NCBI GenBank assembly: GCA_017416805.1
Contig: JAFQBB010000038.1
Coordinates: forward strand, 1-64,000
DNA: 64,000 nucleotides
Direction: 5' to 3'
Source of the DNA: Bacteroidaceae bacterium
GTDB lineage: Bacteria > Bacteroidota > Bacteroidia > Bacteroidales > Bacteroidaceae
This document shows, one piece after another, positions 15,857 through 25,000 of this stretch. Every line of letters begins with the position of its first letter. The stretch's first letter is position 1. A program made the position numbers and the translations under genes. The notes beneath the pieces are model-generated. The model was not told the origin of the DNA and made no database searches. It saw nothing but the letters and a program-made list of their open reading frames with translations.

Positions 15857-17902
15857 TTATTTCTTAATTTCAAATCCACGGAAAAGTCCCGGTTTCAAAT
15901 CCGAACCGAAGTAGAAGCCCTGCTGGGTCGGTTGGTTGTAAGCCACGTTCTGAGTGGCAATACTGATTCGGTAAACAGGATCTTCCAAGAAAGTATGGAA
16001 GCGGTATTCTGTAGGAATAGTAGAAACGTAGAGGTGCAGAGCCGAATTGTCTGCGGTGCGCAACAGCACCTCTTCGCGCCAGTCACCCAAGATGTCTGCT
16101 TGAATGCAGGGATTACTCTTACTGCCGTTGTTACGCACACCTTCAAGTGTCACCAATTCCTCGCACTGACGAGTTTTCCAATTGTATTTGGATATACGGT
16201 TTCCATCAAGCAACTCACGTGAAAGGTCTCCATCCCACCAAACGGCCATATTGCAAGGTATGCGTCCGGGAGCATCATTGATAAGTTCACCCTTCACATT
16301 ACGGATACCTCCTGTGGCAAGCGACCACATCTCTACGCCCCATGAAGTGGGGTCAATGTCAGCAGCCATACAACGGCCCACATCTTCGCCAGACTTGACT
16401 TGGAAGATAACTTCACCCGTAGCTGCATCACGGAAGGTAGAGCCATCCCGACGATTTTCGTGACAATCCCACACTTGCAACTTCTCTGAGTCGGGGAAGA
16501 ATCCCATCAGGTGCATGGCATCACCATGTCCCATACGGGTTGTATAAAGTCCCTTACCATTATTATCAACAGCCATGGAACCGTAGATGATTTCATCGCA
16601 TCCGTCACCGTCCACATCACCTACACGCAGGTTGTGGTTTCCTTGTCCGGCATAGTTCTTGTTACCCTTGTCATTAGAGTCGAACACCCAACGCTGCTTC
16701 AGTTGCTTGCCATCCCAATCGAAAGCGGCAAGAACGGTACGGGTATAATATCCACGACACATCACCACACTGGGGTGCACACCATCAAGGTAAGCTACAC
16801 AAGCCAGATAGCGGTCAGAGCGGTTGGCTTTCGTATCACCCCAATTTCTCAGTTCGCCACGTTCGGGCACATAGTCGATAGTACAGAGTGCTTCGCCGGT
16901 CAATCCGCTGAATACGGTCAGGTATTCATTGCCGGTCAATATACGTCCCTGATTCTGAGGAGTAGGCATACGGAAACCACGGCGGCGTTGTTGCTGACCA
17001 TTACGGTTTCTATTTCCCTGAGACGGACGTTGTCCCTGCATCTCCGGGCGGTTGCCCTCAGCTTTCATCTGCTCTTCGCGCTCCTTCCTCATCTTTTCAA
17101 ACTCAATCATGCGCTGGTATTGGCCTACGGTGTCGCCATGTTCGCGCCAGTCGGCATTGGCATCGCCAATCACTCTGCCTAAGCCATCGATAGTACCATC
17201 ACTCGTCTTCATCACCACCTCAGCACGATTGTCGCCATCCAAGTCGTACACCATAAATTGGGTGTAGTGAGCACCGGCACGGATATTACGCCCCAAGTCG
17301 ATACGCCACAAACGTTCACCTGTCAGACGGTAGCAGTCGAAAAGTACATTACCCGTGTAACCGTCGTGTGCATTGTCATGCGCATTGCTGGGATCCCACT
17401 TGAGGATGATTTCATATTCGCCATCGCCATCCACATCACCGATGCTGGCATCGTTGGCATTGTATGTATAGGTCTGTCCTGATGGAGTCTTTCCATCCTC
17501 AGGCTTTTGCAGAGGAATATTCAGATATCCAAACGGGGCATCAGCCTGTATGGTGTATGCCCCATCAGCATTGTGAGTTTCCACCCCATTCACCACAGGG
17601 CGCACCTCATACCGTGCTTCCCCTTCGGGTGCTCCAAAGTCATACCAATGCGTAGGACTTTCAGCAGAAATATTTTCTTTAAGCATACCATTGCAATAAA
17701 TATTGAAACTTGTTTCCACCGGGTCAGATGACAAATACCTCCACGTAAGACAAACCTCGCATGGATTCATCCTAAAAGCTACCACACCACGTCCTAATTC
17801 TTCGCGTTGTAATTTTGTAAAGTCGTACTTGGGTTGGGCATTGAGACCTAACAAAGCGCCCAATATAAGCAGGAAGCTGACAAGATTTCTTCTAATTTTC
17901 AT
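15857..17902 (-). CDS. PL11 rhamnogalacturonan lyase
   Basis: 681 residues. The signal peptide ends near LNAQ (about residue 23). The PL11 pattern is clear: LGRGVVAFRMNPCEVCLTWRYL, calcium-binding propeller loops DGDGEYEIILKWDPSNAHDNAHDG and DLDGDNRAEVVMKTSDGT, then GDVDGDGCDEIIYGSM, HGDAMHLMGF and the LGDWREEVLLRT near the end. It cleaves the GalA-Rha backbone of RG-I by beta-elimination. A Q/R/N/G-rich insert at about 280-320 is unusual (see findings). Its own -7 promoter lies at 17938. Confidence 0.93.
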   Translation of the reverse strand: MKIRRNLVSFLLILGALLGLNAQPKYDFTKLQREELGRGVVAFRMNPCEVCLTWRYLSSDPVETSFNIYCNGMLKENISAESPTHWYDFGAPEGEARYEVRPVVNGVETHNADGAYTIQADAPFGYLNIPLQKPEDGKTPSGQTYTYNANDASIGDVDGDGEYEIILKWDPSNAHDNAHDGYTGNVLFDCYRLTGERLWRIDLGRNIRAGAHYTQFMVYDLDGDNRAEVVMKTSDGTIDGLGRVIGDANADWREHGDTVGQYQRMIEFEKMRKEREEQMKAEGNRPEMQGQRPSQGNRNRNGQQQRRRGFRMPTPQNQGRILTGNEYLTVFSGLTGEALCTIDYVPERGELRNWGDTKANRSDRYLACVAYLDGVHPSVVMCRGYYTRTVLAAFDWDGKQLKQRWVFDSNDKGNKNYAGQGNHNLRVGDVDGDGCDEIIYGSMAVDNNGKGLYTTRMGHGDAMHLMGFFPDSEKLQVWDCHENRRDGSTFRDAATGEVIFQVKSGEDVGRCMAADIDPTSWGVEMWSLATGGIRNVKGELINDAPGRIPCNMAVWWDGDLSRELLDGNRISKYNWKTRQCEELVTLEGVRNNGSKSNPCIQADILGDWREEVLLRTADNSALHLYVSTIPTEYRFHTFLEDPVYRISIATQNVAYNQPTQQGFYFGSDLKPGLFRGFEIKK

Positions 17903-17937
17903 GGTTTTTTTTCTTATGGAATTAGTAAATAGTGCGG

Positions 17938-17945
17938 CAAATATA
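17938..17945 (-). promoter_or_regulatory. -7 promoter element (TATATTTG) for the PL11 gene
   Basis: Perfect TAnnTTTG on the minus strand, 35 bp before the start at 17902. Confidence 0.55.
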
Positions 17946-18026
17946 CACTTTTTTTATTTATTTGAGATAAAGTAATACCAATATTTTTACAAGAGCCACC
18001 AACTTCTTCAAATATCTTGCTTCAGG

Positions 18027-18058
18027 TTTGGCCTTTCTATGAAAAACACATACCTTTG
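18027..18058 (+). promoter_or_regulatory. Complete Bacteroides promoter: TTTG (-33) and TACCTTTG (-7)
   Basis: TTTG at 18027-18030 and TACCTTTG at 18051-18058 are separated by 20 bp, the standard spacing. It serves the lipoprotein starting at 18088. Confidence 0.65.
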
Positions 18059-18087
18059 TGCTTCATTACAAGAAAGAGATTCAAACC

Positions 18088-19011
18088 ATGAAGAAAAGTT
18101 TATTAGCCCTACCATTAATCTTCCTCTGTTTAATCTACCTCTGTGCATGCGATGGAAAGAGAGGAAATGTAAACGTAGAACAGAATCCAACAGCAACCAA
18201 AGTGACTATTGCCAATATCGTTCCTCCCATATTTGAGTATTGGGATTACGAAGAATTTGCTGTAGAATCCGAATGTACCGAAGAGGAACTGTTGGCAGAT
18301 ACGGTAAACTTGTATCCAATTGAGAAATCTTTGAAAAATGTGTCCTCACAGACGGGCAATGTATTTTTGGAATTTTCAGACGACCTCTATAGCCATTCAC
18401 TTGCGGATAGTTCCAAAACATACTACATGCAAACTCACAAGGCACGTCTGAACGATGACACAGATTTGTCTGTCAGGCTGTATGCGGGTTATAGTACCTA
18501 CGGCTTCAACGAAACAGGGAAAGTCAAGTTTTATGTGAAAGGAGATACCATCTATACCCTCAACTTTGCTATGGAGAGTGGTGGATTTACTCCGGAAGGG
18601 CTGGCATTCAAGATTACTGGTGACGGTGTGGCGAGCGTGACTGCTTCATACCGTATGCTTTATAATGCGTCTGTGTTCAATCCTCGCAAGTATAGACACA
18701 TTGCCGTAAACCGGGTTCGCGTATGCAATTTGACAACAGAAGAACTTCCGTTAGCCGTAGAGGATGGCTACTATACCCTTCCTGTTGTGAAAACCCTGGA
18801 ACTTACTGCTTCCGATTGGCAGAAGATGGAAGGACTTCGTCCTGAAGCCGTCAAGAGATGGGAAGACTGGACGGGCGAAAAAATGGACACGACGTACATG
18901 GAGCACATCTTTGATTTGGACCATTTCTTGATAGACCTCAGTGTGACCTATAAAGATGGATCTGTGCGTAACTACCGGCACGTGGCACAGGGGATTGATG
19001 TTGAACCGTAG
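18088..19011 (+). CDS. Lipoprotein of unknown function
   Basis: 307 residues from MKKSLLALPL. The signal ends at LCAC, with Cys21. The mature part is acidic and beta-rich, with no catalytic motif I can name. One segment (VRLYAGYSTYGFNETGKVKFYVKGDTIY) looks like part of an antiparallel sandwich. An upstream in-frame ATG at 18058 would place the promoter inside the gene, so 18088 is preferred. It is divergent from PL11 and convergent with the Fic gene. There is no visible link to pectin. Confidence 0.75.
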   Translation: MKKSLLALPLIFLCLIYLCACDGKRGNVNVEQNPTATKVTIANIVPPIFEYWDYEEFAVESECTEEELLADTVNLYPIEKSLKNVSSQTGNVFLEFSDDLYSHSLADSSKTYYMQTHKARLNDDTDLSVRLYAGYSTYGFNETGKVKFYVKGDTIYTLNFAMESGGFTPEGLAFKITGDGVASVTASYRMLYNASVFNPRKYRHIAVNRVRVCNLTTEELPLAVEDGYYTLPVVKTLELTASDWQKMEGLRPEAVKRWEDWTGEKMDTTYMEHIFDLDHFLIDLSVTYKDGSVRNYRHVAQGIDVEP

Positions 19012-19031
19012 TGACAAAATATTGTTCAATA

Positions 19032-19072
19032 GTAAGTCCGATAAAGGAAACAAGAGTTTATATCGGACTTAC
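19032..19072. terminator. Shared hairpin between convergent genes
   Basis: A perfect 12-bp stem (GTAAGTCCGATA at 19032-19043 with 19061-19072) fills the 62-bp gap between the lipoprotein and Fic stop codons. Confidence 0.65.
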
Positions 19073-19073
19073 G

Positions 19074-20093
19074 TTAAATAGTGACTTTCCAATACCCCGT
19101 CTTATTGCTTCCTACACGAACGATGAGTCCTAATGATTTCAGTAAGGAGATATGTTTATAGACTTGACGTTCCTTCAAATCCAATTGGCCACAGATTTCA
19201 TTTACTGTCGATTGAGGATTGCGTTGGATAATAGCTAAAACATTCCATGCCGTTTGACTTACTTCGGGGAATTTACACCGAACTTTATCCTGCACTTTAT
19301 CCTGCACTTTATCCTGCACTTCCGTTTCACTTACATCTTCGTAATTCTCCATAGCATCGAGCAAACAGCCCAACATAAATTCAATGAACAACGTGCTTTC
19401 GCCCATTGCATCACATCGGGCAATGACATTGTAATATTCTTGTTGGTGTTCCTTTACAATAGTCTCTACCGGAAGCCAAGCAAAGATGCCCTTCCAACGG
19501 GAAAGCAATACCGTTTGCCAATAGCGTCCCATGCGTCCATTGCCATCAACGAAAGGGTGTATGAATTCAAACTCGTAGTGAAACACACAGGAATAAATCA
19601 ACGGATGCACTTTGCACGTCTTTACCCAGTGAAACAAATCAGCCATCAGATCTGGCACACGGGCTGCAGGAGGAGCCATGTGCAAACAATTGCCATTGCC
19701 ATCAAATACCCCCACACCATCCTGACGATAATTTCCAGATTGGCGAACCAAGTCTTTCATCATCAGCTGATGTGCCTTCAAAAGATCTTTTTCACAGAAT
19801 GCATCCAGTTGTGACATCAGGTGATAGGCCTCGATGGCATTCTTTACCTCCTGTATCTCATCAGGTGCACCAAGCACATGTTTGCCATCAACAATATCCG
19901 TCACCTGTTTCAGCGACAAACTGTTGTTCTCTATCGCCAAAGATGAGTGAATGGTCTTTATCTGATTCTTCTTGCGCAACATGGGCGAAGGTACACTTTC
20001 TCCCACATTGGCATTAAGGACACCGATTCGCTCTGATACTTCAGCAACCAGATTCAGAATCTTTTCTGTTATTTTAAACGGCGGCACATACAT
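19074..20093 (-). CDS. Fic-domain AMP-transferase with N-terminal autoinhibitory motif and wHTH
   Basis: 339 residues. An N-terminal helix holds S51-L-A-I-E55-N56, matching the (S/T)xxxE(G/N) inhibition motif. The Fic core motif is H179-P-F-V-D-G-N-G-R-M-G-R190, fully intact. The C-terminus is a winged helix (NEICGQLDLKERQVYKHISLLKSLGLI). Between them lies a run of QDKV repeats at about 262-274. Such proteins usually AMPylate a target, and the inhibitor must move for activity. Target unknown. Its own promoter lies at 20137. Confidence 0.92.
   Translation of the reverse strand: MYVPPFKITEKILNLVAEVSERIGVLNANVGESVPSPMLRKKNQIKTIHSSLAIENNSLSLKQVTDIVDGKHVLGAPDEIQEVKNAIEAYHLMSQLDAFCEKDLLKAHQLMMKDLVRQSGNYRQDGVGVFDGNGNCLHMAPPAARVPDLMADLFHWVKTCKVHPLIYSCVFHYEFEFIHPFVDGNGRMGRYWQTVLLSRWKGIFAWLPVETIVKEHQQEYYNVIARCDAMGESTLFIEFMLGCLLDAMENYEDVSETEVQDKVQDKVQDKVRCKFPEVSQTAWNVLAIIQRNPQSTVNEICGQLDLKERQVYKHISLLKSLGLIVRVGSNKTGYWKVTI
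19284..19319. repeat. Three tandem 12-bp units inside the Fic gene
   Basis: TTTATCCTGCAC is repeated three times exactly, encoding QDKV repeats on the minus strand. The unit is a multiple of three, so copy changes stay in frame. Confidence 0.85.
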
Positions 20094-20136
20094 GACTTCC
20101 TATAACTCTGTTTTTTCGGTAATTCATCTTCATGTG

Positions 20137-20144
20137 CAAAATTA
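20137..20144 (-). promoter_or_regulatory. -7 promoter element (TAATTTTG) for the Fic gene
   Basis: Perfect TAnnTTTG on the minus strand, 43 bp before the start at 20093. A CAAA (TTTG on the minus strand) lies at 20161-20164, slightly closer than usual. Confidence 0.5.
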
Positions 20145-20394
20145 ATAAATAGAATGAAAACAAAAGAAAGAATCTTCCAAATTTTACAAAACTGTTCACT
20201 TTATAGGGAGGTTCTACAGTTTTATGCATAATCATGCAAAAACAAGCCTTCAAATAGGAAGTGACGAAATGACAAAATGCAACAAAAACGACCAAATAAG
20301 GTCAAAAAGAATACATTATAGCTGTTTATCGAATACCAATAATTTGCAAAGCAGATGGACGGGAAAAGGAAAGATATTTGCAGATAAAAACGAA

Positions 20395-20440
20395 AAAGAG
20401 TTGTTGCCGAGGGAAACATTCCTTCATGCAACAACTCTTT
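20395..20440 (-). terminator. Terminator of the DUF4143 ATPase gene
   Basis: A perfect 13-bp stem (AAAGAGTTGTTGC at 20395-20407 with 20428-20440), 22 bp beyond the stop. On the minus strand it is followed by a weak TTTTCGTTTTT run. Confidence 0.65.
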
Positions 20441-20461
20441 GTCACAACGTGTCCTACACTA

Positions 20462-21754
20462 TTATTGCATCACAACTTGTACGGCATAAAGCGGATAGTT
20501 TGTCATCCAATCTTGCTCGCGGTAGAGGGACATGGAGAAACGGATGCCGTGCAAACCGGGATTATTCTTGACAAAGGTAGAAAGGCTTTTGGATTGAAGG
20601 TTCTCCTCAGCCTTCACCTCTATGGGATGTATCAGATTCTCTTGCTGCACCAAGAAATCCAATTCGCCACGTGAATTCTCTGCCGACCAATAATGTATGC
20701 CGACATTAGGAATGCCACGCAATTGTTGCATGACGTATTGCTCGGTAAGCACTCCCTTGAAATCACAAAAGAGGGCATCCCCCTCCAACAGTGCCTGCAT
20801 GGGGATTTTGGCCATGGTACGCATCAACCCCACATCAAGCATGAATAGTTTGAAAGCACCAATGTCTTCATAGGTACTCAAGGGGAGCAATCCTTTCTTC
20901 GTCCGTGTAACCTTATAAACAAGGCCAGCATCGCTGAGCCACTCGATAGCCAATTCAAACTCTTTGGCCCTTGCCCCCTCTTTTATCAATCCATAAATGA
21001 ATTTACGATTCTCCTTGGACAGTTGTGCCACAATGGAGCGCCACACCATACGCAAACGGGGAACCTCGGCCAATGGTGCATGTTTGGAGAAATCCTGGTC
21101 ATAAGAGTCCAATATGGCTTGATGTACCTCGGTAACAGCCGCATAATCCTTGTGTTCAACAAAAGATTTGACAGCCTCGGGCATCCCACCTATATAGTAA
21201 TATTGCCTCAAACGATTCTTTAACTTATCGTGAAACAAGGAAAGAATGCCCCAGTCCTTCTTCTGCAATACCTGATGGAGTTGCGACTCACCGACCGCAT
21301 CAAGAAATTCGGGGAAAGACAAGGGATACAAATCCATGAACTCTACTTTCCCGACAGGAAAAGAATTGTTCTTATGCAATGAGATTCCTAACAAAGAGCC
21401 CGCTGCAATGATGGGATACTGAGGTGCTTTCTCGTAGAAATATTTCAAGGATGTGACTCCACGTGGTGCTTCCTGCAATTCATCAAACAGTATCAAGGTC
21501 TGTTCATCAATAACCTGACCAGTAATAATTTGGAGTGATAAAATGATGCGTTCGATATCGAAATCTTTTTCAAACAAATGCTTGGCAACCTCATCATCTT
21601 CAAAGTTTATGTACACATAACGGCTGAAGGCTTCTTCAGCAAAGGCTTTCATAAGCCATGTTTTGCCCACTTGGCGTGCCCCCCGGATTATCAAGGGCTT
21701 ACGTCCGCTCTTTTCTTTCCAGTCATAAAGTTTGGCTATTGCTGTTCTCTTCAT
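20462..21754 (-). CDS. AAA ATPase with C-terminal DUF4143
   Basis: 430 residues. Walker A is GARQVGKT (about 20-27), Walker B LILFDELQEAPRG at about 87-99, and sensor region IIAAGSLLG. The C-terminal half carries the DUF4143 nuclease-like block with ENSRGELDFLVQQ and PIEVKAEENLQSKSL. This is the PD-(D/E)xK-like motif of the family (D in ELDFLV, then ExK in IEVKAE). Function is generally unknown; such genes are mobile and numerous in Bacteroides. It has its own promoter with repeat elements just upstream. Confidence 0.88.
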   Translation of the reverse strand: MKRTAIAKLYDWKEKSGRKPLIIRGARQVGKTWLMKAFAEEAFSRYVYINFEDDEVAKHLFEKDFDIERIILSLQIITGQVIDEQTLILFDELQEAPRGVTSLKYFYEKAPQYPIIAAGSLLGISLHKNNSFPVGKVEFMDLYPLSFPEFLDAVGESQLHQVLQKKDWGILSLFHDKLKNRLRQYYYIGGMPEAVKSFVEHKDYAAVTEVHQAILDSYDQDFSKHAPLAEVPRLRMVWRSIVAQLSKENRKFIYGLIKEGARAKEFELAIEWLSDAGLVYKVTRTKKGLLPLSTYEDIGAFKLFMLDVGLMRTMAKIPMQALLEGDALFCDFKGVLTEQYVMQQLRGIPNVGIHYWSAENSRGELDFLVQQENLIHPIEVKAEENLQSKSLSTFVKNNPGLHGIRFSMSLYREQDWMTNYPLYAVQVVMQ

Positions 21755-21781
21755 AATGCTTTATGATGTTTATTTCCGGAG

Positions 21782-21789
21782 CAAAGATA
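21782..21789 (-). promoter_or_regulatory. -7 promoter element (TATCTTTG) for the DUF4143 gene
   Basis: Perfect TAnnTTTG on the minus strand, 27 bp before the start. TTTG at 21813-21816 could be the -33 element with a long 23-bp spacer. Confidence 0.55.
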
Positions 21790-21818
21790 ATGTTTTTCTT
21801 TCATTTTCCCACCAAACT

Positions 21819-21899
21819 CGTGCTTAAAAGTGTAAGGGATAACAAAAAGTCGTCCTTAAAAGTGTAAAAACACTACAGAAAATCGTCCTTATTTTTGTA
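21819..21899. repeat. Three direct repeats upstream of the DUF4143 promoter
   Basis: CGTGCTTAAAAGTGTAA (21819-21835), CGTCCTTAAAAGTGTAA (21851-21867) and the shorter CGTCCTTATTTTTGTA (21884-21899), spaced 32-33 bp apart, about three helical turns. They sit where operators or activator sites would be. Confidence 0.6.
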
Positions 21900-22047
21900 T
21901 TACAAAGATAGTATAACGCGATTAATCTACTTATATTCATTTCTCTTCGACTCAATGCTGCACATTCCAAATCTCTTTTTCATGCTGGAAAGTTTGGGCA
22001 TTTGATATTTTTTGCCGTACTTTACACACGTTTTTAAGCTATTGACC

Positions 22048-25000
22048 ATGAAAAGAAAAATTTACAGACTTTTAGCCCTTTATATTTGCTTGTGTGCACC
22101 GGTTCTTAAAGCGATGGCACAGGAGATGGTTTCGGGTCTTGACCAACGGAACTTCAAGAAGTTTTGGATGATTGAATCGGAGTCGCCCGACTATCGGGTG
22201 GCGCACTTGGATGACACGCTGGAGATTGTCTCTCCCAAGGGACTTACCCTATGGCGCAAGGAGAAGATGACGGGCAACGTAGTGATAGAATACGACGCCT
22301 GTGTGATGGACGAAGGGCGACCGGAGGACCGGGTAAGCGACCTAAACTGTTTTTGGATGGCCAGCGACCCGAAATACCCTGACAACCTGAAGAAACGGAT
22401 GGCATGGCGAAACGGCATTTTTGCAAACAGCTACTCCCTGCAACTCTACTACGTGGGCTTCGGGGGAAACCATAACACAACGACCCGCTTTCGCCGCTAC
22501 GATGGTGACGAGGTGGCCATATCCGATAAGGAAAAGCGTCCGGCCATCCTGAAGGAATATACCGACGAGGCGCACCTGCTGAAGCCCAACAAATGGTATC
22601 ACATCCGCCTGGAGAGCATGAACGGACGGGTGACTTACACTATCAATGGCGAGCGATTGGTCGATTTCCGTGATGCACGCCCCCTGAACGAAGGATGGTT
22701 CGGCTTCCGCACGACCCTATCGCGCACACGCATTGCCAATTTCCACTACTCGTGCACTCCCATAGAGAAGCAACCCCGCCACATCTCTCTCCGATGGATA
22801 GGCGATACCCCTCAGACGGAGACCCCCAACACGTGGGGAGTACCGTTCGAACAGGGATATGTGCAACCTGATTCTCGCTTTTCATTAACGGCTAAGGAGA
22901 GTACTCTCGCCCATGACTTCTGGCCACTTGCCTACTGGCCGGACGGTTCGGTCAAGTGGGGAGCCTTTGCCACCGTAGTGCCTGGTGGCACGGACAGTTT
23001 GCGTCTCAGCATTGATTTCAAAAAGAAGAATAACAGGAAGAAAGGAGACCAATCCCCCTCCTCCCACATAATTTATAATTCACAATTCATAATTAATACA
23101 GGTCCTCTGACTGCCCATATCAGTCGTGAAGGCGGATGCCTCTTCGACAGCCTCATCTATAAGGGTACGAAAGTGGCCGGCAAGGCACGTCTTATTTGCC
23201 AGACGAGAGAAAAATTTTTCTCCAATGGGGGAGAAGAAACTTTCAGGCAGAGAAATTTTGAGAGCCAGATAAAGGCATGCGACATCGAACGCTCTGACCG
23301 TGTGCGCACCGTAGTGAAAGTGGAGGGCATGCACACCGATGGAAAGCGCGAATGGCTCCCCTTCGTAGTGCGTCTATACTTCTATCAAGGAAGCGAACAG
23401 GTGAAGATGGTACACACCCTGCTCTACGATGGCGATGCCGAGAAGGATTTCATCAGTGGCCTTGGTGTGCAATTCGATGTCCCCTTGCGCGACGAAGCCT
23501 ACAATCGCCACGTGGCCTTCACCAATACGGAAGGCGGAGTATGGAGCGAATCGGTGCAACCTTTGGTTGGACGCCGCGTCCTCTCGATCGACCGGCAGGA
23601 CATGTTGCCCCTGCAAATGGAGGGACAACGCATCCCTTCGCCCGAAGCCTTTGACCGCCGTGGACAAACACTCATCAGCGAATGGGCTGCATGGGATGGC
23701 TACCGCCTCTCGCAACTGACGGCCGATGCTTTCAGCATACGCAAGCGAGCCACAAATGATTCACCTTGGATAGGCACCCTCTCCGACCATCGGGGAAGTG
23801 GCCTTGCCTTCATCGGCGACACACAAGGTGGATTGGCCGCCTGCCTACAAGAGTTCTGGCAATCCTATCCCTCGACATTGGAAATCAACGGGGCCCGTTC
23901 GTCCATGGCACAGATGACCCTGTGGCTCTGGAGCCCCGAAGCTGACGCGATGGACCTCCGCCACTACGATAAGGTGGCGCATGGCCTCAACTCCAGCTAC
24001 GAAGATGTGCAAGAGGGACTCAGCACTCCCTATGGCATTGGACGTACCACCACCCTCTCCCTTATACCTTATATATATAAAGGGAAAGAGGAGATGAGCC
24101 GCTTGTCTGAAACCATAACCACCGAGCATCAGCTGGCCTGTACACCCCAATACCTGCACGACCGCCGTGCATTCGGTGTATGGAGCCTGCCCAAATACGA
24201 CACACCATTGGCCCAACAAATAGAAAAGCGGCTCAACGACTACATCCACTATTACCAACAGGCTATCGAAGGCCACAAGTGGTACGGCTTCTGGGATTAT
24301 GGCGATGTGATGCATGCCTACGACCCCGCCCGCCACTCATGGCGCTATGATGTGGGCGGTTTCGCGTGGGACAACACCGAACTGGCCAGCAACATGTGGC
24401 TATGGTATATGTATCTGCGCACTGGACGTGCCGACATCTGGCAGATGGCCAAAGCCATGAGCCGCCATACCGGCGAAGTGGATGTCTATCACTTCGGCCC
24501 CCATGCCGGATTGGGAAGTCGCCACAACGTGAGCCACTGGGGATGCGGAGCCAAAGAGGCCCGCATCAGTCAGGCGGCATGGAATCGCTTCTACTATTAC
24601 CTGACGGGCGATGAGCGTACGGGCGACCTGATGACCGAAGTGAAGGATGCCGAACAGAAACTGTACACCCTCGACCCCATGCGCCTGGCCCAACCGCGCG
24701 AGAAATATCCCTGCACCGCCCCTGCCCGTTTGCGCATAGGCCCCGACTGGCTTGCCTATGCAGGCAACTGGATGACCCAATGGGAGCGCACGGGTGACAC
24801 CAAATACCGCGACATGATAGTGGCCGGCATGAAGAGTATCGCCGCTCTGCCTCATGGCATATTTACAGGCCCCAAGGCATTAGGCTTCGACCCGGCTACG
24901 GGTATAATTACCCACGAAGGAGACACGACCCTACAAAACACCAATCACCTGCTTTCATTAATGGGAGGATTCGAAATAGTCAACGAGATGAATGAAATGA

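Larger units (their letters stand above)
20094..20461. other. 368-bp gap between Fic and DUF4143 genes
   Basis: Holds the Fic promoter (20137-20144), a weak copy of the dispersed motif (CGAATACCAATA at 20330-20341) and the DUF4143 terminator (20395-20440). The 20150-20320 part is AT-rich with nothing I recognise. Confidence 0.5.

Noticed and set aside
19284-19319. Phase-variable frameshift repeat in the Fic gene
   Set aside because: Unit is 12 bp, so copy changes cannot shift the frame.
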